Source: Batkoa obscura | Taxonomy: Eukaryota > Entomophthoromycota > Entomophthoromycetes > Entomophthorales > Batkoaceae | Assembly: GCA_030770535.1 (NCBI GenBank) | Contig: JASVEC010000021.1 | Span: 10,001 to 74,000, forward strand | DNA: 64,000 bases | Direction of reading: 5' to 3' | In this document: positions 1-8,436 of the stretch, one piece after another | How the letters are laid out: every line of letters begins with the position of its first letter | Position numbering within the stretch: the first letter of the stretch is position 1 | Program-made: the position numbers and the translations under genes | The notes under the pieces: generated by a model | Seen by the model: the letters and a program-made list of their open reading frames with translations, nothing else | Told to the model about the DNA's origin: nothing | Databases searched by the model: none

Positions 1-83
1 CTTCATTATTTCTTCCATTTTTTAAGCGCTATTTAAGCGGAAAATTTATTAGTAAAATTATTAAACACAAAAATACATCCCCA
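1..83 (+). mobile_element. MITE copy 1 (TGGGGATGT family), cut by window edge
   Basis: This is the right-hand part of a ~100 bp miniature element, ending in ACATCCCCA followed by TA. The left terminus lies before the window. Forward orientation in this list means that the arm reading GGCTTCATTA comes first. Confidence 0.85.
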
Positions 84-238
84 TATAATTTTTATATAAT
101 TTAAGTCTATACTATACTTATTATTAAAATTTTGATTTATTAATATTATATATATCAAATTTTATATTGATTTTATATTGGTTTTGTAGCATTAGTTGAA
201 AAGTTCTATAACTTAACAAATTTATTACTGTAAGACTA

Positions 239-799
239 TCTGAAATCTGATACTCACTGGTTAAACTTAAAAGCAACTTTTGCTTAATTGACTAGCCTTA
301 AGTCGAAACGTCTTACTTTATCTAAATAAGATAGACTTGAATTATGAAAAATACCACATAATACACTGTAGCCTATGTAAAACAAATAGCATAGATAATA
401 CCATTGTAAAATATATCTAAAATACTATCAGAAAGATCTAGTCCATTTATTAAACCCACAACATTATGGAATTCAATCAAAAAATCTCGAGTTGTTATGT
501 TGAACAATCTCTTTTATACCCCGATAAATATATATATGAGGATGTATTTCTATATTTAATAATTTTGGTAATAATTTTTCCGCTCAAATACCACTTAAAA
601 GATGGAAAAAATAATGAAGCCAAAAAAAACACCCCTATATCAAAACGAGACCATAATAGTCTTTGGGATGGAGCTAGAAATTCTCATAGTAAATCAAAAT
701 AAGAACATGGGATTGATTTCCTCTGAACTCGAGAACACAACAGCTTAGACGATTGTTATGTTATAATTAACCATGGGACTGACAAACCAATATTTCACA
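239..799 (+). mobile_element. 463-bp-family element, copy A, split by a MITE
   Basis: Copy of the non-autonomous family typified at 2951-3413. It opens with a slightly altered TGTGAAATCT end and closes with ATATTTCACA. A MITE (537-637) sits inside it; removing the MITE and one TA gives about 458 bp, close to the 463 bp of the uninterrupted copy. It has more substitutions than the copy at 2951, so it is probably older. It abuts an inverted relative (copy B) directly. Confidence 0.8.
537..637 (-). mobile_element. MITE copy 2, nested in copy A
   Basis: Termini TGAGGATGT and ACACCCCTA, flanked by TA. The insertion lies about 298 bp from the left end of the host element, and the uninterrupted copy at 2951 shows the matching empty site near 3250. 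A short TA-repeat difference at the left junction blurs the exact target duplication. Confidence 0.85.
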
Positions 800-800
800 G

Positions 801-1190
801 TTCAGAGACAATCAACCCCATGCTCTTACTTTGATTTACTGTAAGAATTTCTAATTTCACTCCAAAGAACGTTACCTTTTCGTCTCGATATCCATACTTG
901 TTGGAGTATAAAAGAGAATTTAGAATATAATAACTCGAGGCTTTTTAACTGAATTTCTATCTGATACTATACCCTTAGTAAAGCTATTAAATCTTCCTGA
1001 TAGTATTTTATATAGATTTTACAATAATACTGTCTATTCTATTTATCTTACATAGCCTATAGCTTATTATGTGCTATTCTTCATAATTCAAATCTACTTT
1101 AGCTATATAAACTAAAGGCCTTTCGACTTACGACTAATCAATCAAGGAAGGATTGCTTTTAACACCAACCACTGAGTACCAGATTTCACA
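801..1190 (-). mobile_element. 463-bp-family fragment, copy B, inverted
   Basis: This is the reverse complement of the family, ending in AGATTTCACA. It lacks roughly the last 70 bp at the other end, so it starts inside the element directly after copy A. Copies A and B therefore form a large imperfect inverted repeat. Confidence 0.75.
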
Positions 1191-1290
1191 GTTTATTTAA
1201 AATTAGCATAATATAAGAAATATTAGTTAAATCTTAGCTTAAATGGCTTAATATTTAAACTACTATTATTAAAATCACAAGTTTAATAAC

Positions 1291-1854
1291 TGTGAAATAT
1301 CGCTTTGTCAGTCCCATGGTTAATTATAGCATAATAATCGCCTAAGCTGTTGTGTTCTCGAGTTCAGAGGAAATCAATCCCATGTTCTTATTTTGATTTG
1401 TTATGAGAATTTCTAGCTCCATCCAAAAGAATATTATCTTCTCATTTTGATATTTATACTTTTCAGAGTATAAAAGTTTACAGAGTATGGGGATGTTTTT
1501 TTTGGACTCATTACTTTTTGTATCTTTTAAGCACTATTTAAGCGGAAAAATTGTTAGTAAAATTCTTAAACATAAAAATACATCCCCGTATAGTAGTTCG
1601 AGGCTTTTTAACTGAATTATTCCCTGATATCTCGAACATTTAATAAAGCCACTAAGTTTTCTTAATAGTATTTTACATAGATTTACATTAGTATTGTCTA
1701 TTCTATTTGTCTTATATAGCTAGTGACCTATTACGTGCTATTCCTCATAATCCAAGTCTATCTTAGTCACATAAACTAAGACCTTTCGACTTATAGTGTA
1801 GTCAACCAACCAATAGCTGTTATTGACTCCAACCGCTGAGTACCAGATTTCACA
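1291..1854 (-). mobile_element. 463-bp-family element, copy C, split by a MITE
   Basis: Full-length reverse copy running from TGTGAAATATC to AGATTTCACA: 564 bp with a nested MITE, about 461 bp without. No obvious target duplication flanks it (left ATAAC, right ACTTT), which fits later rearrangement. It is close in sequence to the copy inside the transposase gene. Confidence 0.85.
1488..1588 (+). mobile_element. MITE copy 3, nested in copy C
   Basis: Ends TGGGGATG and CATCCCCG, with TA on both sides. The uninterrupted copy at 2951 keeps the empty site (CAGAGTATGGTAG on the complementary strand, near 3217). Comparing the two gives a clean 2 bp TA target duplication. Confidence 0.9.
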
Positions 1855-1862
1855 ACTTTTAC

Positions 1863-2034
1863 AAGTATTAATATCAAAACGAGGGGATAATATTCTTTAT
1901 AATAAAGTTTGAAAGTCTCGCAGCAAACCAAAATAAGAGGATCGGGATTGATTATGTCTGAGTTCGAGAACATAACAATTTAAGCGATTATTATGCTATA
2001 ATCAATCATGGAGCTGATAAAACGATACTTCATA
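1863..2034 (+). mobile_element. 463-bp-family fragment, copy D
   Basis: Diverged right-hand third of the family. It runs from the segment reading AATATCAAAACGAGG to a degraded terminus reading GATACTTCATA. The left part is missing; it begins just after copy C. Confidence 0.65.
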
Positions 2035-2145
2035 ATAACATTTTTGGTTTTTTAATAATTACAATTTCAACGCAAAGATATTTAAAATGTTCCTTTAATA
2101 TTTTCGCTTTATTATCCTAACTTCTTAATATGTAGAAATAGTATA

Positions 2146-2245
2146 TGGGGGTATTTTTTTGGCTTCATTATTTTTTCCATTTTTTAAGCGTTATTTGAGT
2201 GGAAAAATTGTTATTAAAATTCTTAAATACAAAAATACATCCCCA
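2146..2245 (+). mobile_element. MITE copy 4
   Basis: Ends TGGGGGTAT and ACATCCCCA, each flanked by TA. It lies next to the start of the diverged copy E. Confidence 0.88.
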
Positions 2246-2262
2246 TATATAAAGTTTATATA

Positions 2263-2385
2263 AAAATTAGTACTTAATAATTAGAGTTAAAAACAGTTTT
2301 TGCTTAATTAACTAATTAACTGGTTGTAAGTTAAGAAGGCTTAATTTATATAATTAAACAAACTTAAATTAATGAAAATAATATA
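2263..2385 (+). mobile_element. 463-bp-family fragment, copy E, left part
   Basis: Strongly diverged left part of the family, matched to copy A through TTTTGCTTAATT and the AAATTAATGAAAATA segment. It stops exactly where the 2.9 kb transposon begins. The matching continuation resumes after that transposon and its attached MITE, near 5401. Confidence 0.5.
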
Positions 2386-2670
2386 TGGGGCTGTCCTAAT
2401 TGGTTTCAGAATCTACTTAGAAATGAATCCAAATTTAAAATTTCAAGTTTGTGTCCAATATAACGGTTAAATCTAAAAAGCCTAAAATTAAATGTCTCTA
2501 TTTAAAACTTATTTTAATTGCTTCCTTTTCTTAAATAGCTAATTTTCCTAACTATATGTTTTATGTTAGTTCTGTTAGATATTTAATAGATATATAATAT
2601 ATAACTATATGATTATATAATTATATAAATACACTTATTTGACTTTGTTTTTTGTTGAAATAAAAATAAA

Positions 2671-4677
2671 ATGCAAACTTTCATAACTAAACTTCGAAAT
2701 GGAATTTTTGAAAATTTCAATACGATAGGGAGGAGTACACAATATAAACATTGTAATTCACTTACATCAATTTTAAGAGCTACTTATAACAACCCAAGGT
2801 TTATGGAATTTTATAATAAAACAAAACAAAGAAAAGATATATTATCAAAGCTTACTATCGATAATAATAAACTTAATCAAGTAATGTATAAAATTAGTGC
2901 TTTAAGGGAAGCAGGAAATAAAAATCAACAAGTAGCGTTATTATCAACTATGTGAAATCTGGTACTCAGCGGTTGGAGTCAATAACAGCTATTGGTTGGT
3001 TGACTACACTATAAGTCGAAAGGTCTTAGTTTATGTGACTAAGATAGACTTGGATTATGAGGAATAGCACGTAATAGGTCACTAGCTATATAAGACAAAT
3101 AGAATAGACAATACTAATGTAAATCTATGTAAAATACTATTAAGAAAACTCAGTGGGTTTATTAAATGTTCGAGATATCAGGGAATAATTCAGTTAAAAA
3201 GCCTCGAACTACCATACTCTGAAAACTCTTTTATACTCTGAAAAGTATAAATATCAAAATGAGAGGATAATATTCTTTTGGATGGAGCTAGAAATTCTCA
3301 TAACAAATCAAAATAAGAACATGGGATTGATTTCCTCTGAACTCGAGAACACAACAGCTTAGGCGATTGTTATGTTATAATTAACCATGGGACTGACAAA
3401 GCGATATTTCACAAACTATAGCTTCAGTATATTCTTTTGATGAATGCAAGAGCTTTGGGTTTAATATAAATAGAAATCAATATGATTGTTCAAAAACAAG
3501 TAATAATAATAAAATATCAACATTACAACCTATTATTAAAAATACAAAAAAAATTAAAGATGACCAAATTGAAACTATTATACAATATTTACTAAATGAT
3601 TCAACTATTTCATCAAGATTTAATAAAAAAAATAATGATAGTAAATATTCATCAGATAATATATATATATTAAATAAGAGTAGAAGAATGATATATATTA
3701 AATATTTTAATGGTCTAAGAGATAAAGCAGTAGCTAGGTCAACGTTCTTTAAATATATACCAAGTAATTTCAAAAATCCAGCAAGAAGAACGTATCTATG
3801 TAATATATGTGCTCAGTATACAGTTAGAAAAAAGTTATTTGAAAATAAAATAAATACAGCAAAAAACAAAGCAGAGATACAAGAAATTTTCAATGAAGAA
3901 GAAAAGCTATACAAATTACGTAAATTCTGTGTTGATACTCAAAAAAACACATTTAATGAAACTATTAAAAAATTAAATAACAAAAGTTGTATAATAGTTT
4001 TAGATTTTAAACAAAATATGGAAATAGGAACAAGACCAGATTCAATAAATCTAGATCATTATAATAAACAAGCTATATCAGTATTAGGCTTTGGTGTATT
4101 ATATTTAAAAGATGATAAAACAATAGGCAAAGTTTACTTTGATTATTTATCTGAAATATTGAATCATGATTCAGCATATGCAGGAGATTGTTTAATCAAT
4201 TTGATCTCTACAGAGCTTCTATTTAAAAAGTTTACAAAAATTAATATATGGGCAGATACAGGAAATCATTTTAGATCCCAAGAGTTTCTACACTATATGT
4301 TTAAAGAAATTCATAAAATAAATAGTAGTTTGAATGTTAATCTTAATTTTTTTGCTGAGCATCATGGAAAAAGTATAGTTGATGGACATTTTGGAAACCT
4401 TTCAAAATGGAAAAGTAGTTTCGAAGCGTTAGTTAAAATAGAAGATATCGATCAATTAATTTCAAGATTTGAGGCTTTTATTTGCGAGCATAATAAAATT
4501 AATAATTGGACTGTTAATAATGGAAAAACAGATATAATTTTTAAAAAGTATAAAAGAAACAAAAATACAAAAAGAATAATAGAGATGCAGGGCATTAAGA
4601 AGTATTTACACTTTATTAAGCATAACAATAAACTACATTGTTATCCAGTCTCTGATACATCAAAAAAAGCGATATAG
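2671..4677 (+). pseudogene. DDE-type transposase gene, disrupted by a 463 bp insertion
   Basis: Two open segments, 2671-2950 and 3419-4677, are separated by the inserted element and one copy of its AACTA duplication (468 bp in all, a multiple of three), so both are in the same frame. With the insertion the protein would stop after 95 residues. Candidate catalytic positions are Asp in IIVLDFKQN, Asp in NIWADTGNHFR, and an acidic/His cluster in FAEHHGKSIVDGHFG. The HGKSxxDG motif resembles the HGKGxxDG seen in some unclassified eukaryotic DDE proteins (recalled, not searched). A CxxC pair (CNIC) lies upstream. A further open stretch, 4677-4841, follows in another frame and may be a C-terminal extension lost by a frameshift or reached by splicing. 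It is not functional as it stands. Confidence 0.75.
2951..3413 (+). mobile_element. 463 bp non-autonomous DNA transposon inside the transposase gene
   Basis: Ends TGTGAAATCTGG and, on the other strand, TGTGAAATATCG: an 8 bp perfect terminal inverted repeat. The host gene reads AACTA on both sides (2946-2950 and 3414-3418), a 5 bp target duplication. It has no coding capacity. It is the uninterrupted reference copy for five other family members in the first 5.5 kb. A 5 bp duplication is known for Transib among other families, but the terminus does not match a Transib end that I know, so I leave it unclassified. Confidence 0.9.
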
Positions 4678-4852
4678 TTCCAATCAGAGTTATAGAGTCT
4701 ATAGAAAATAGAAAAATTAAAAGATCGATCCCAGCTTACCTTACGAAGATAACAGAGAATTTAAAATTTTCGATATTTACTAAGCAAGTAAGTAGTTTGT
4801 TGAATGATAGAAATAGATTGTTAAATGTTAAGATTACTTAAGTTATTAGTAG

Positions 4853-4987
4853 CTAAGTTAATAAATAGTCAAAGAACAAGTAACTGTAATAATATGTAAA
4901 AACTATTATTACTTGTACTATATAGGGATGGTTAACTATAGTTTTGGGGCTAACCACTCCCTCCCATGCAGCTATTTATTAACTTGG
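4853..4987. repeat. Nested hairpins in the transposon tail
   Basis: Outer arms CTAAGTTAATAAATAG (4853-4868) and CTATTTATTAACTTGG (4972-4987) pair at 15 of 16 positions. Inside are a second stem (ACAAGTAA 4876-4883 with TTACTTGT 4909-4916, continued by TAATAATA/TATTATTA) and a third (GGGATGGTTA 4925-4934 with TAACCACTCCC 4951-4961). It could be a subterminal transposase-binding region, a transcript 3' structure or another nested mini-element. Confidence 0.7.
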
Positions 4988-5295
4988 CAATATATTAATA
5001 ATGTAATTATAACATTAAAGTAGTTTATTTATTTGATAATAAATCTACAATGTTGGTTATAAAGCAGTTGATAATAAATATTTCTCAATTAAGCTTTGTA
5101 AGAATATGTATTTAAGATCTAGTAGAAATTCAACTAACTTACAGTATGAGCTATAATAGAATGATTTAGAACTGTGTTTGGGTGCTTTTGTTTTAATAAA
5201 AGATGTGATTTTATAGAATTTTAAGCGAAGTTTTTAAAATACAAAATTTTTCAAAAATTGGATAAAATAATGAAACTAATTCAGACAACCCCATA

Positions 5296-5398
5296 TGGTG
5301 ATGTATTTTTGTGTTTAAGAATTTCAATAATAAAATTTCCACTTAAATAGCGCTTAAAAGATGGAAAAAAATAATGAAATCAAAAAAAAACACCTCCA
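5296..5398 (-). mobile_element. MITE copy 5, abutting the 2.9 kb transposon
   Basis: Starts TGGTGATGTATTTTTG and ends CACCTCCA. Only a TA (5294-5295) separates it from the right terminus of the transposon, so one of the two inserted at the other's flanking TA. Confidence 0.85.
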
Positions 5399-5400
5399 TG

Positions 5401-5490
5401 TAATAAATTATAGGCTATATAAAATGAACAAAATAAAAAACATTATGAAATTTATATAAAATACTAAAATTCAATATCTTTATTAAAAAA
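5401..5490 (+). mobile_element. 463-bp-family fragment, copy E, right part
   Basis: The stretch reading AGGCTATATAAAATGAAC... aligns with the CTAGCTATATAAGAC... segment of the family and picks up where 2263-2385 stops. The match fades after about 90 bp. It is weak evidence by itself, but its position supports the call. Confidence 0.4.
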
Positions 5491-5829
5491 TAATTTAATA
5501 AGAAGCTATAGGTTATATTAGTAAGCTTTTTTACATTTCAATTAAATAGCTATATAAAAAACACAATAATAGTTATTTTTTATTATAGTTTCTGAATATA
5601 AATATAAAAATGTGGAAATGTAAAAACAGTGTTTTTTGTAATAAGTAATAGAAATTTTTACAACTTTAAATAAAAAACTATGAGTTTATTGTATTTGAAT
5701 TTAAAGGTATAATAAGTTTTAGTGACAAAGTCCCCTAAGGCTAATCAAATTTATTATATAAATCATAGTTAAATTAGCTATAAAATTGAAATTAATTTTA
5801 TAAATGATTCAAATAGTTATTATACTATA
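5491..5829. other. AT-rich gap, nothing recognised
   Basis: No gene, repeat terminus or RNA could be supported here. Confidence 0.6.
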
Positions 5830-5929
5830 AGAGGATGTATTTTTATATTTAAGAATTTTACCAACAATTTTTCCGCTCAAACAGCGCTTGAAAGATCGAA
5901 AAGTAATGAAGCAAAAAAAAACATCCCCA
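5830..5929 (-). mobile_element. MITE copy 6
   Basis: Left end AGAGGATGTATTTTT, right end ACATCCCCA. First of a cluster of five copies within about 770 bp. Confidence 0.85.
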
Positions 5930-5953
5930 TAATTAGTTATAGAGTTAATAGTA

Positions 5954-6052
5954 TGGATGATTTTTTTGGTTTTATTACTTTTTCCACCTTTTAAGCGCTA
6001 CTTAAGCGGAAAATTTTTTACTAAAATTTTTAAACACAAAAATATACTTCCA
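5954..6052 (+). mobile_element. MITE copy 7
   Basis: Diverged ends (TGGATGATTTTTTTGG and ACTTCCA); the core TTAAGCGCTACTTAAGCGG is kept. Confidence 0.8.
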
Positions 6053-6081
6053 TGTATGTTTTATATTTAGGCCTAAAAATA

Positions 6082-6181
6082 TGAGAATGTATTTTTGTGT
6101 CTAAGAATTTCACTAACAATTTTTCTGCTTAAACAGTGCTCAAAAGATCGAAAAAGTGATGAGGCTAAAAAAACGCCTCTA
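6082..6181 (-). mobile_element. MITE copy 8
   Basis: Ends TGAGAATGTATTTTTG and ACGCCTCTA flanked by TA. Two short open frames over this copy are products of the repeat, not genes. Confidence 0.82.
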
Positions 6182-6237
6182 TATACAACTGAGTTATTAG
6201 TTAAAATCCTCAATTTAGCATCAAAAAATAATTTAAA

Positions 6238-6338
6238 TGGGGATGGATTTTTTTGTTTAAGAATCTTATTAATAATTTTTCCACTCAAATAGCGCTTAAA
6301 AGATGGAAAAAATGATGAAGCTAAAAAAAACATCCCCA
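6238..6338 (-). mobile_element. MITE copy 9
   Basis: Starts TGGGGATGGATTTTTT and ends ACATCCCCA. The right flank reads AATAG in place of TA. Confidence 0.85.
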
Positions 6339-6493
6339 AATAGTTTTTGAAAATTAAATAATAATATTATTTTTAGAAGTTAATACAGAATATTATTAGA
6401 GAACTTTCTATTTGAAAAAAGTTGTATTTTTTTTAAATTACAATAAGTAAGAAAATAACCTTTATGATCAAAAATTTATTAGTAAATAAGATA

Positions 6494-6593
6494 TGAGGAT
6501 GTTTTTTTGGTTTCATCACTTTCTCTATTTTTTAAGCGTTATTTGAGTGGGAAGATCGCTAGTAAAGTTCTTAGATGAAAAAATACATCCCCA
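6494..6593 (+). mobile_element. MITE copy 10
   Basis: Starts TGAGGATGTTTTTTTGG and ends ACATCCCCA, with TA on both sides. Confidence 0.87.
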
Positions 6594-7398
6594 TACGTTA
6601 GGACCTGGTCTTTTATAACTCAAAAATTACTTTTTTATAAAAACAACAACATAAAAAGTAGCTTTCCGGTATAATGTAGTCTAATCTAAATTTTATGAAA
6701 AAACGCAAGATAAATTTACATTATTAAAAGTTTAAATTTACTTAATGATAGAAAATAAGTAGATAGAAAACAATTTAACTGTTATTGTGTTATTTGTTTA
6801 CCAAATATATCATAATGTCTGCTATATTCTACTTTGTTTTGGGATTTATTTAATGTTTTGACTTAACTATCTAGTTTGTATTCACTAAAATCGGGTTACT
6901 TCCTAATTGAGAAATGTTTATCATATCAGGGGTCCTGGGTTTCTTTATTATATTAACATTAGAAAATGGAAGTATAACCCTCACTGGAATTATCGCTTCT
7001 TTGTTTAGTTCAGCGCTTACCTGATGTCATGTACCTCACAATATGAGCTCATCCGTTTGCGACAGCTAATCTGGTTGGTACAAACAATGTTGTTTTAAAA
7101 TTTGATATTTGTTTAACTTATTTAAGGTATTTAAAATCTGAAATATTTAAATTTGATTTTTATTGTCATTGATTACAAATCTCAAATTAAGTGCAAATAA
7201 ATAGACGACTATTTTAATAGCTACTTATGAATTATATTATATATATTCAATAATATGCTAAAAGTACAACACATTTTTTTCTAATATTTTTGTTCATTTT
7301 AAGTTCAAAATTCCAAGTTATGAATTCAATTGTTAAAAAAATAATTCCATATAATGATATGCATTAAATTTTATATTTTTAAAAAATATTAATCAAAA
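6594..7398. other. Intergenic, with a GC-richer patch near 6930-7080
   Basis: Mostly AT-rich sequence without a gene. The part around 6930-7080 has clearly more G and C than its surroundings and no usable reading frame. It could be an unrecognised non-coding RNA or a decayed exon; no tRNA, snRNA or snoRNA signature could be confirmed. Confidence 0.4.
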
Positions 7399-8352
7399 CT
7401 ATACATTGTTAGTAGGAGGTGGATCGCAAAGGCCTTCTACTTTCCACCCAAACATTAAATTGGTCATCTAAAATCAATTAAAATTTAAAAATAAGGCTTT
7501 ATAATAAATTACCGCAATAGATAATGGAATTGGCTTTTTCACTTTCGATTTACTATTTGTAATCTGCTTATAAAACGAATATTTTAATCTATCAGAGAGG
7601 GAGTTATGCCAAATTTGCCATTCTTCTATTGTACTAAAATCTAAAGGCGATTTGTTTTCTATTAATTTATTTTTATCTTGCTCTTGCTCCTGCTCTTGTT
7701 CTTGCTCTGAATCCGTGGTAGGATTTGAATTACTATGTAGTGCAAAACTATTAACCAACTTCGATGAAAGCAATTTATCTTTCAATCTACTAAACCTATT
7801 TAATAAAGCAGGTGATTTTTGACTTTCCTTTGATTCACTTTGTGAGACTTCTAACCTATTTTTTGATGTATTATTTAATTTTAATTGTCTAAGGTCATTT
7901 AATCTATTCGACTCCTTTGATCCATCAGCTGAAGCTAAATGTGGTGGGTTTAACCAGAGTTCTCTCAATTTCTCCCATTTCATTTGTTGAAATAAAACTT
8001 GAGACGCTTGAACCTCAACTCCAAATTGATGTTCTTCCTCCTGTTCAAATTGATCTTTATCTTTATTAGTTATCTTCACAAGTAATTTCTCAGCATTATT
8101 ATAAACTTCTGAGAAATCTGTTGCTGGTAAAACTAGCTCTTTGTTCAATATCACAACATCTTTTTTTGGTAAAGGAGGTGGTATTGGATCGTCTATAGTT
8201 GTTTCGATAAAAGAGTTTACGGATGTAGAAGGATTAGAATTTAAACCTAATCCTTTAAATATATCATTTAATTCATTTTCTGAAAAATTACTAAAGATTG
8301 GGCTTTCTGGCTTGATATCTACCCTTGAGCTGTTTTTACTTTTGGAATACAT
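7399..8352 (-). CDS. Uncharacterised Pro/Gln-rich protein (302 aa)
   Basis: Two exons, 8352-7513 and 7467-7399, separated by a 45 bp GT-AG intron. Exon 1 is exactly 280 codons and exon 2 adds 22 residues ending CDPPPTNNV. I do not recognise a family. The N-terminal half is low in complexity: a Ser-rich start, a PPPLPKK proline motif near residues 57-63 and an EQEQEQEQEQ run near 220. The C-terminal third is more ordered, with EEWQIWHNSLSDRLKYSFY and IPLSIAMTNLMFGWKVEG across the splice, and probably holds the conserved domain. The proline motif could bind an SH3 or profilin-like partner (inference). The ATG at 8352 is the first in frame. Confidence 0.75.
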
Positions 8353-8436
8353 GAAAAGAAATAAAAAATTTGAAATTTATATTTAAATAAGAACAAGAAC
8401 AAATTTATTTTTAGTAACTTAATTTTCTAAATTTAT

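Larger units (their letters stand above)
2386..5293 (+). mobile_element. 2.9 kb DNA transposon with DDE-type transposase
   Basis: The left end reads TGGGGCTGTCCTAATTGG. The right end, on the other strand, reads TGGGGTTGTCTGAATTAG. These are imperfect terminal inverted repeats of about 25 bp that both continue into a GTTTCA motif. TA flanks each side. A transposase gene (2671-4677, plus strand) and a hairpin-rich tail (4853-4987) lie between the ends. The element is interrupted by a 463 bp insertion at 2951-3413. The right end continues GTTTCATTATTTTATCC, closely matching the MITE arm GCTTCATTATTTTTTCC, so the two families look related. The superfamily is not certain: the TA target resembles Tc1/mariner, but the protein does not look like a mariner transposase. 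Confidence 0.8.

Noticed and set aside
466-702. 78-codon frame on plus
   Set aside because: It runs through 463-bp-family copy A and its nested MITE; no independent coding signal.
2951-3413. Assignment of the 463 bp element to Transib from its 5 bp duplication
   Set aside because: Terminus TGTGAAAT does not match a Transib end that I know, and a duplication length alone is not enough.
3477-3773. 98-codon hydrophobic frame on minus
   Set aside because: Antisense to the transposase gene; hydrophobicity follows from reading its Asn/Lys codons backwards.
2386-5293. Assignment of the 2.9 kb element to Tc1/mariner from its TA target
   Set aside because: The protein lacks the mariner DD34D/E spacing motifs and helix-turn-helix start that I would expect; left unclassified.
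6073-6339. Open frames of 65-88 codons on both strands
   Set aside because: They are translations of MITE copies 8 and 9 and recur wherever the MITE recurs.
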